A stretch of DNA of 17,500 bases from Chondrilla cf. caribensis (lineage: Eukaryota; Porifera; Demospongiae; Chondrillida; Chondrillidae). Location: NCBI GenBank assembly GCA_964020155.1, contig OZ026551.1, forward strand, positions 4,992,374 through 5,009,873. The letters run 5' to 3'. The position numbers and the translations under genes were made by a program. Positions 8,701-17,500 of the stretch are shown here, one piece after another (position 1 is the first letter of the stretch; each line of letters opens with the position of its first letter). The notes under the pieces were generated by a model that saw only the letters and a list, made by a program, of their open reading frames with translations, made no database searches and was not told where the DNA came from.

Positions 8701-11700
8701 TACCATTTTCTTCGAAAACGAATCATGGTGGATTAACGAGTATTCACTGTATGTATATGAACTACTGTGAAATTACATACCTGGAAAAGCTGTGGAATAT
8801 AGGGTGACCTGTTCGGGAGCATATCGTCCATTCCAACGTGCCACAACGGTACCACAGTGGGAGAACGGGCACACTCGGCCACCAGTCTACCGATTCCCCA
8901 CTTGTGCCGCACATACCTGTGATCGGCTATGATCTTACCTGCAGGGACGGAGGACCAGCACATGCAGGAGAACGTGTGCTGTTTGATGCAGAAGTGGCTG
9001 ACCATCTAGGTGTCATCTTAGCAAAAACTGAATGTACAGTAAGAACTCACTAAGGTGTCATCTTAGCAAACAATGAATGTACAGTAGGAACTCACTAAGG
9101 TGACATCTTAGCAAACAATGAATGTACAGTAAGAACTCACTAAGGTGACATCTTAGCAAACAATGAATGTACAGTAGGAACTCACTAAGGTGACATCTTA
9201 GCAAACAATGAATGTACAGTAGGAACTCACTAAGGTGTCATCTTAGCAAACAATGAATGTATTCAACTAACAAACTGGTGTGCTGTTTGATGCAAAATTG
9301 GCTCACCATCTAGGTGTCATCTTAGCAAAAATGCACTTAAATAGCCAACTGTTTCGCTGCTTTCAACATTTACAGTACATATGAATGTACGTACACGCTG
9401 TACGTACATATTCCATTTCTGTTCAATCACTCCATGTACTGTACAGTAACACCAGTGCACCAGCATACAGAAACATATACTGTACATACAACTGTATACA
9501 CACATACTGTACAAATGCATGTACGTACATAATAACACATACTCCACTAATGCATACCTACTCTACACACACTGTACATATACTGTACTGTTGCAAACAT
9601 GTACGTTTGTACATAGGCACCTTCTGGGAATATGTGGATCCATCCTCCAGAGTTCAACTTTGATATCAAGACATCCATACCTTCCTGATACACCCCGTCA
9701 CCACGAACCACAGGAACCAGCTGTGCATGCATTTGAGTAGAGTGACGGAGAGAGAATAAGCGGGTAATATGCACACAATGCAACATGTACTAGCTGTACG
9801 TATGGTAGTGCTTACTTAGTGAGTGGTGTAATGGAGAGAGAATGAGAGTAATATGCACATAATGCAGCATGTACTAGCTGTACGTATGGTAGTGCTTGCT
9901 TAGTGAGTGGTGTAATGGAGAAAGAATGAGAGAATATGCACACAATGCAACATGTACTAGCTGTACGTATGGTAGTGCTTGCTTAGTTAGTGATGTAATG
10001 GAGAGAGTATGAGAGAATATGCACACAATGCAACATGTACTAGCTGTACGTATGGTAGTGCTTGCTTAGTGAGTGGTGTAATGGAGAGGGTATGAGAGAA
10101 TATGCACACAATGCAACATGTACTAGCTGTACGTATGGTAGTGCTTGCTTAGTGAGTGGTGTAATGGAGAGAGAATGAGAGTAATATGCACATAATGCTA
10201 CATGTACTAGCTGTACGTATGGTAGTGCTTGCTTAGTGAGTGGTGTAATGGAGAGAGTATGAGAGAATATGCACACAATGCAACGTGTATTATCGTAACC
10301 TGAGTCTGGTGGATACGTATTGAAGTACATATTATGTGTGGGTATGTACAAGTGATGTTCGATTAAGGTAGCCATTGCAGTCTGTATTCCAGGAACCCGT
10401 CTACAATTACACAAGGTACATATGTACACCTACACGCTACATGAATAACTCCATTCCATGTACACACAGCTGTCAAAATATGCAAAAGACGCACATATGC
10501 GGTGTCATGTGTCAAATGACATAAAGATGTTACTGAACTCAGCATCCTCTCCCACGAGTGAAATCATCCGAAAGACTATCAGCTATGGTCAGCCTAAAGG
10601 CCAGCAATAATCTACCCCCTTCAGCCACAGATGTTCCAATTGATGGAGACATGATGTATTACACTAACACCACTACCTCAGGCCAGATTGCAAGGAATTT
10701 CAGTAAATACAGTATTTCCCAATGATATTGATTTGCTACCATTGTCCGTTCATAGAGAGACTTTTAGCATGTATGCTCGTATTTGGGGAATATCTAACGT
10801 TTCTTGGATGGAATACAGAGAGTCCGCTATTGGGAGATTGCTAATGTATAACTAGCATAGGAAGGTTGTTCCGTGACCGAACGTTGGACGCTGTAAATCA
10901 ACTGGTCGTTCATCGAAGAGTCCATTAATGGAGAGTTCACTGTAATGCACAAAGGTAGCATCGAGGAGGTGGGTGAGCATTAGTGCTGGGCAATATACTG
11001 ATATTTGTAGTACGTAATTCCAATATCTGAAGAATACTGATATAATATCATGTATGTTGCATCAGCATCCAGATATCATACATAATATAGGATCAATACA
11101 CGACACTATGTATGTGCTACAGCTGTAGCATGTCTAAGGTGTACTACAACAAAATAGGAATAATAATTGATAATCAGAATATCGTGACCGAGGTCTAGTG
11201 GATACGTATTGAAGTACATAGTACGTATGGGTGTGCACAAGTGATATTCCTTTAAGGGGGCCATTGCAGTCTGTATTCCAGGAACCCGTCTACAATTACA
11301 CAAGGTACATATGTACACCCACACGCTATTATGAATAACTCCTTTCCATGTACACATAGCTGTCAAAATATGCGGAAACGACATAAAGATATTACTGAAC
11401 TCAGCATCCTCTCCCACGAGTGAAATCATCCGAAAGATTGTCAGCTATGGTCAGCCTAAAGGCCAGCAATAATCTACCCCCTTCAGCCGCAGATGTTCCA
11501 ATTGATGGAGACATGATGTATTACACTAACACCACTACCGCAGGCCAGATTGTAAAAAAACTTCAGTAAGTAATGCACAAGGGTACCATCAAGCAGGTGG
11601 ATGAGAATTAGTGCTGGGCAATATACTGATATTTGTAGTACGTAATTCACAATATTTGAAAAATATCAACATAATATCTTGTATGTTGCATCCAGACATC

Positions 11701-13793
11701 ATACATGATATATTATCATAATATGACGCTACGTATGTGCTATAGCTGTAGCATGTCTAAGGTGTGCCACATCTTTGATAGAGTTAAACACCCATTATCT
11801 TATATCGTAGAGGTTCATTTCTATGTAGATGCATATAATATTTCTTCTTCTAAAGATTTATTGAGCTTAGCATAGCATCAAATTGTCTATTAGTTTTGGA
11901 CGTTTCGGTCCCGAAGACCTTCGTCAGCAATAAATAGATAAGAATGCACGTTACAGCTGATGAATGGAATTTGAGTGAGAACTGGAAGTTGATAATGTAA
12001 AATGATGTAAAATGACGTAAATGTAACGTGCATTCTTATCTATTTATTGCTGACGAAGGTCTTCGGGACCGAAACGTCCAAAACTAATAGACAATTCGAT
12101 GCTATGCCAAGCTCAATAAATCTTTAGAAGAAGAAATATACCCATTATCTTGCTGTTGGATGTCTAAACATCAGCCAAGTGAAGCCACTGTGGAAGTCAA
12201 TAGAGCGGTGTTGAAATGTGTGAGCAAGCAATTACAGTTGAAGATCTATGCACGTGAATGTCGCGATATTTACTAAGTTAGGTTCAGATATCAATGGGGA
12301 CTAGTTAGTTGAATGACCCTCGAGTGGATACTGTATAGCAAGAAATTCTCACGGGACAAATTTTTCGCAGATGGCTCCAAAAATGAAAATTCACAGACAA
12401 AACTTTTACAGATGCTGGCCACAATCAAGTGATAGAACAACGAGAACACCTAATTCATGGATAAATTTTTCACGGATGTTAGGCCAACTGCAAAATCTGT
12501 GAAAATTTTGTCCTGAGAAAATTTCCCACTTTACATTGTCACCCAGCACTAGCGGGAACGATCCGTACATCCATCCACACAACTTGCCCACCTTTCCACT
12601 GGAGAAATAGTACGTGAAGAGAGGGTTGGTGAAGAGGACCTCTTTCGCCCCCGGAATCCTACAAGAACGAACAGTGAACACAAAGGGAAAAATTTCACAG
12701 GCAGAAATTCAAAGTCACTTGAAATTGTAGGAACACATCCCAATTGAGATCAATAACACAACAATAATGCTCCAATATAGGCACGTATCATATACAGCAT
12801 ACTGCATGCATAAATGTACATACGATGTACATACAATATACATGATACATACATAGGCCTTTACATACCATCGTTGACCTCTCACAGATGCCAGCATACT
12901 GAGGGGAAGAAGACCTGTAAATGATACCAACATGAAAGAGTCAAAGATTGTATGTACGATGGTTGGGTGGTATTAGTGTTAGTTCAGTCACACAGTTGGA
13001 AGGTACATAGTGGTTGGATGGTACTAGCACTAGCTCAGTCACACAGTTGGAAGGTACATGGTGGTTGGGTGGTACTAGTTCAGTCACATAGTTGGAAGGT
13101 ACATGGTGGTTGGATGGTACTAGCTCAGTCACACAGTTGGCAGGTACATGGTGGTTGGATGGTACTACACACAGTTGGCAGGTACATGATGGTTGGGTGG
13201 TACTAGCTCAGTCACACAGTTGGAAGGTACATGATGGTTGGGTGGTACTAGTTCAGTCACACAGTTGGAAGGTACATGATGGTTGGGTGGTACTAGCTCA
13301 GTCACACAGTTGGAAGGTACATGATGGTTGGACGGTACTTGTTCAGTCACACAGTTGGAAGGTACATGGTGGCTATATTAGACACAGTCTTAGTCTTCGA
13401 CTTGTGTCACAATATACTCACTCCAGAGCACCACATCATCAACACAGGACGTGTGGTTGGAGAAGGTTATGAGAGGCGTCTGGGGTGGACGGTCCCAAAT
13501 GTGCTTCAAAAGTCCATTCCAATTCTTAGTTTGTACTCGAGTCACCAGCCCTGGACACAGAGAAAGATGGTAAACACGCATACTTGTACAATGTACACTA
13601 AATTAATAATGAGCTCAGGATAAAATTAAAAGAACAAAAGGGCCTTTGACAATTACACATACTGCTGTGGACAAAGTAATTCTTGGAACTAACGTAGAAA
13701 TGTTTTCCCAAGCAGAGCAGTGACACATATCGTCAAAGAAGACATAAACTGCCATGGGAATCGTGTGTGGCTCGTAGACAAGGGGAGCACCAT
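5644..13793 (-). CDS. TAFAZZIN: Tafazzin, cardiolipin-remodelling transacylase (complete, 8 exons)
   Basis: Tafazzin moves acyl chains between phospholipids and lysophospholipids at mitochondrial membranes to mature cardiolipin; loss of the human gene causes Barth syndrome. Exons in order: 13694-13793, 13422-13550, 12869-12914, 12592-12658, 9621-9720, 8781-8938, 6828-6899, 5644-5766. They total 795 nt, giving 264 residues and a TAG stop, close to the human form lacking exon 5 (262). Residues about 13-33 are hydrophobic, matching the N-terminal membrane segment. Residues 65-72 read NHTSCVDD, the acyltransferase H-X4-D motif (His66, Asp71). FPEG is at 145-148. HKWGIGRL and [12 protein letters not shown] follow as in the family. 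The C-terminus is basic. All introns are GT...AG and all phases agree. Introns are full of repeats, the largest being 9721-12591. The start codon faces that of MON1, 82 bp away. Confidence 0.95.
5771..5850. repeat. (CATA)n/(CAGA)n microsatellite
   Basis: Imperfect CATA and CAGA repeats directly against the tafazzin exon 8 acceptor, replacing the usual pyrimidine tract on the sense strand with UAUG-rich RNA. Confidence 0.85.
5854..5992 (-). mobile_element. MITE family A, copy 2 (right end lost)
   Basis: Starts CAGTGAATACTCGTTA after TA and follows copy 1 closely, up to GGTTTGGCGGATAAAG. The last about 30 bp, including the second inverted repeat, are missing. Confidence 0.75.
6036..6210 (+). 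mobile_element. MITE family B, copy 1
   Basis: 175 bp between TA dinucleotides, ends CAGTGGAACCTCTCTA and AGAGAGGTTCCACTG. AGAGGTTTCC-type motifs repeat inside. About 175 bp like family A, with the same CAGT/ACTG tips but a different interior. Confidence 0.85.
6368..6543 (+). mobile_element. MITE family A, copy 3
   Basis: 176 bp. The left end is degraded (CAGTGTGTTTCTTGTTAATC); the right end CGAGTATTCACTG followed by TA is intact. The interior matches copies 4, 5 and 6. Confidence 0.8.
6828..6899 (-). CDS. TAFAZZIN: Tafazzin exon 7
   Basis: 24 codons from [12 protein letters not shown] to HKNA, matching the family KITVLIGKP segment. Acceptor ttttgttgcag, donor gtgagt, phase 0 at both ends. 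Confidence 0.92.
7008..7182 (+). mobile_element. MITE family B, copy 2
   Basis: 175 bp, the same length as copy 1 and highly similar, with ends CAATGGAACCTCACTA and GGGGTTCCACTG next to TA. Confidence 0.85.
7427..7456 (+). mobile_element. MITE family A end fragment
   Basis: TAGTGAATTCTTGTTATCC followed by GCCAAACC matches only the left end of family A. Confidence 0.5.
7577..7751 (+). mobile_element. MITE family A, copy 4
   Basis: 175 bp, CAGTGAATTCTTGTTAATCC to AAGTATTCACTG, TA on both sides. A good full-length reference copy with four forward and one inverted TTAATC(C/T)RCC motif. Confidence 0.85.
7883..8336 (+). mobile_element. MITE family D, copy 2 (left end intact)
   Basis: Left end CAGTCAGATCTCACTTATCC is the inverted complement of the right end of copy 1 at 4464, apart from three changes. 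From about 8001 it matches copy 1 up to GATGCGGATGGTGAGG, after which the two diverge and the right end is missing. Confidence 0.75.
8430..8515. repeat. Small dispersed repeat, partner at 7360-7410
   Basis: ACTGATTTTGTGGGTCCCTT here is nearly the reverse complement of AAGGGACCAACAAAATCAGT near 7367, and the flanks (AAATCCTGAT against ATCAGGATTT) also match. Two copies of an unidentified repeat in opposite orientation. Confidence 0.55.
8574..8749 (+). mobile_element. MITE family A, copy 5
   Basis: 176 bp, CAGTGAATTCTCATTAATCC to CGAGTATTCACTG, flanked by TA. Its right end lies 31 bp from the 3' end of tafazzin exon 6. Confidence 0.85.
8781..8938 (-). CDS. TAFAZZIN: Tafazzin exon 6: KWGIGRL and LWHVGMDD blocks
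   Basis: Completes Gly148 of FPEG and encodes 52 residues with [12 protein letters not shown] and [14 protein letters not shown], the most conserved C-terminal blocks of tafazzins. The donor is gtatgt, phase 0. Confidence 0.96.
9011..9260. repeat. 45-bp minisatellite, about 5.5 units
   Basis: Exact 45-bp spacing of TGTCATCTTAGCAAAC-type starts at 9011, 9056, 9101, 9146, 9191 and 9236. Units differ at one to three bases (TGTC/TGAC, GTAAG/GTAGG). The leader before the array (8973-9032, GTGTGCTGTTTGATGCA) recurs after it at 9278-9334, so the array looks to have grown inside a duplicated segment. It lies in tafazzin intron 5. Confidence 0.93.
9621..9720 (-). CDS. TAFAZZIN: Tafazzin exon 5: [12 protein letters not shown] to FPEG
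   Basis: Runs from [16 protein letters not shown] to WIHIFPE. RG is joined directly to DGVYQ, so the segment that human exon 5 inserts here is absent. The acceptor tgcatgcacag lies against the edge of the 83-bp tandem array. Confidence 0.95.
9734..10288. repeat. 83-84-bp tandem repeat, about 6.5 units
   Basis: ATGTACTAGCTGTACGTATG recurs at 9785, 9869, 9952, 10035, 10118 and 10202, each unit also carrying GTGCTTGCTTAGTGAGTGG and TAATGGAGAGAG. Units are almost identical, suggesting recent expansion. The array begins 14 bp upstream of the tafazzin exon 5 acceptor. Confidence 0.95.
10291..11148. repeat. Dispersed/tandem duplication, copy 1 (interrupted by a MITE)
   Basis: About 600 bp that recurs at 11179-11767 in the same orientation, with CAGCATCCTCTCCCACGAGT and GGTCAGCCTAAAGGCCAGCA as conserved stretches. 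This copy carries a 233-bp insertion at 10710-10942 and a small extra segment near 10490. I see no open frame shared by both copies; it may be an unidentified transposon or a local tandem duplication. Confidence 0.85.
10710..10942. mobile_element. TA-inserting element, filled site
   Basis: Begins CAGTATTTCCCAATG after TA and ends GGAGAGTTCACTG before TA. The paralogous site near 11571 reads GTA-ATGCAC with no insertion, so the boundaries are defined by comparison. The ends match only loosely (CAGT and TCCCAAT against TCTCCATT). No coding capacity. Confidence 0.8.
11179..11767. repeat. Duplication, copy 2 (empty site)
   Basis: Same sequence as 10291-11148 without the 233-bp insertion. Only about 30 bp separates the two copies. 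The AT-rich right part (GTGCTGGGCAATATACTGAT) is shared too. Confidence 0.85.
11886..11938 (-). ncRNA. Second candidate hammerhead ribozyme, in the left arm
   Basis: The same core in inverse orientation: CTGACGA, GGTC-TTCGG-GACC, GAAACGTC read on the minus strand. The two mismatches between the arms fall outside the core, so both copies keep the same potential fold. Confidence 0.45.
12039..12091 (+). ncRNA. Candidate hammerhead ribozyme (type I, minimal stem III)
   Basis: CUGACGA at 12050-12056 fits the CUGANGA core. GGUC/GACC with a UUCGG loop can form stem II. GAAA at 12071-12074 is followed by C-GUC, with predicted cleavage after 12078. Stem I forms from UUG (12047-12049) with CAA (12079-12081), an internal loop, then UCUAU (12039-12043) with AUAGA (12087-12091). 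Stem III is almost absent, as reported for hammerheads in Penelope-like and related elements, which may need dimers. One base (A12057) is unpaired at the base of stem II. Activity is not shown. Confidence 0.5.
12341..12525. mobile_element. Short inverted-repeat element
   Basis: GAAATTCTCACGGGACAAAT at the left and GTCCTGAGAAAATTTC at the right are imperfect inverted repeats of about 30 bp, each continuing into TTTTCGCAGA / TCTGTGAAAA. Length about 185 bp, no coding. Family not recognised. Confidence 0.6.
12592..12658 (-). CDS. TAFAZZIN: Tafazzin exon 4
   Basis: Completes Trp92 and encodes [22 protein letters not shown], corresponding to the family segment before the C/LVPV block. The donor is gtgggc, phase 0. 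Confidence 0.92.
12869..12914 (-). CDS. TAFAZZIN: Tafazzin exon 3 (46-nt micro-exon)
   Basis: [14 protein letters not shown] plus split codons Ser and Trp. The acceptor at tttacag gives exactly the spacing found in human tafazzin between DD..LW and the following RW. A second possible acceptor inside the exon (cccctcag) would put a stop in frame, so the upstream one is chosen. The sequence itself is poorly conserved; its length and phases are the evidence. Confidence 0.8.
12954..13374. repeat. 45-bp minisatellite, 9 units, in tafazzin intron 2
   Basis: The unit contains GGTACATGRTGGTTGGGTGG and TAGCTCAGTCACACAGTTGG. Spacing is 45 bp except for one 51-bp and one 38-bp unit. Because 45 is a multiple of three, long false open frames (repeats of SHSWKVH) appear on both strands. 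Confidence 0.95.
13422..13550 (-). CDS. TAFAZZIN: Tafazzin exon 2: catalytic H-X4-D motif
   Basis: The acceptor tctgtgtccag joins the single base left by exon 1 to make Arg34. The exon carries [15 protein letters not shown], the PlsC-type motif with the catalytic His and Asp. The donor gtgagt cuts after the first base of codon 77. Reading through the donor would wrongly add SEYIVTQ. Confidence 0.95.
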
Positions 13794-13875
13794 ATTGGCA
13801 CGCGCGCTCAGAGAGGGTTAAATCTTTTTGCGATAAACTGCGTTACAGTTCCTGCAGTTTAGATAGAGTAGTAAA
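13794..13875. promoter_or_regulatory. Bidirectional tafazzin/MON1 promoter core
   Basis: 82 bp separate the two divergent start codons. There is no TATA box. CGCGCGC lies near the tafazzin side, and a CCAAT is present on the minus strand just before its ATG. The MON1 start sits in AAAATGGCGAA, similar to the YY1 consensus found over start codons of TATA-less genes. Untranslated leaders must be very short or overlap the opposite gene. Confidence 0.75.
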
Positions 13876-17267
<3,392 letters not shown>

Positions 17268-17332
17268 GTACTGTATTTGTATGTACAGTACATGTGTCTG
17301 CATGTGTTTTCAGTATGTTCATGCATGTGTGT

Positions 17333-17500
<168 letters not shown>

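Larger units (their letters stand above)
11839..12138. mobile_element. 300-bp fold-back element with 117-bp arms
   Basis: Left arm 11839-11955 and right arm 12022-12138 are inverted copies of equal length with about two mismatches (near 11868 and 11880); the loop is 66 bp. Each arm holds a hammerhead-like core, on the minus strand in the left arm and on the plus strand in the right. It lies in tafazzin intron 4. The near-identity of the arms suggests a young structure or one kept by gene conversion. Confidence 0.9.

Noticed and set aside
11280..11310. Small plus-strand exon (TTGCAG ... ACAAGgtacat) in the duplicated segment
   Set aside because: Splice-like ends occur in both copies, but there is no plus-strand gene here and no neighbouring exon to join.
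12869..12899. Tafazzin exon 3 starting at the inner acceptor after cccctcag
   Set aside because: With the incoming phase it reads into a TGA stop within six codons, while the upstream acceptor keeps the frame and the family spacing.
12941..13472. Repetitive protein with SHSWKVH-type units, or its antisense NHHVPSN form
   Set aside because: Produced by a 45-bp tandem array whose unit is a multiple of three; both strands are open and the array lies inside tafazzin intron 2.

Overview
The window is animal nuclear DNA. Three protein-coding genes are split into short exons with GT...AG introns, and the introns are packed with microsatellites, minisatellites, small DNA transposons and SINE-type sequence. 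No bacterial or viral gene organisation is visible. Clustered SRCR-domain genes and intron-rich ancient eukaryotic genes fit an early-branching or marine invertebrate. A sponge is my best guess, but the sequence alone does not prove it. All exon models were built by hand from splice sites, reading phase and remembered family motifs; no database was searched.

Layout. (1) Positions 1-3505, minus strand: 5' part of a secreted or membrane multi-SRCR scavenger-receptor-like gene. It has a signal-peptide exon, two complete SRCR exons and the start of a third, and it runs off the left edge. A probable TATA box (about 5047-5060) and a strong splice donor (4998-4999) suggest an upstream untranslated exon, so that 3546-4999 would be its first intron. 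(2) Positions 5644-13793, minus strand: a complete tafazzin gene. Eight exons join without any frame conflict into 264 codons plus a stop. (3) Positions 13876-17267 and beyond, plus strand: 5' part of MON1, with five exons giving 188 codons, continuing off the right edge. Tafazzin and MON1 are head to head with only 82 bp between their start codons, so they very probably share a bidirectional promoter.

The genes do unrelated jobs: surface recognition (SRCR), cardiolipin remodelling in mitochondria (tafazzin), and Rab7 activation on endosomes with CCZ1 (MON1). The pairing of tafazzin and MON1 is therefore more likely promoter sharing than a pathway cluster.

The non-coding DNA is the unusual part. 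There are at least five families of short non-autonomous elements ending in CAGT...ACTG next to TA, one of them caught with a matching empty site. A 300-bp fold-back element has 117-bp arms, and each arm carries a hammerhead-ribozyme-like core. A 17-bp minisatellite is present as two large arrays in opposite orientation on either side of the SRCR exons. An (AC)n/(GT)n pair flanks MON1 exon 5. Several 45-bp and 83-bp tandem arrays lie next to tafazzin exons.
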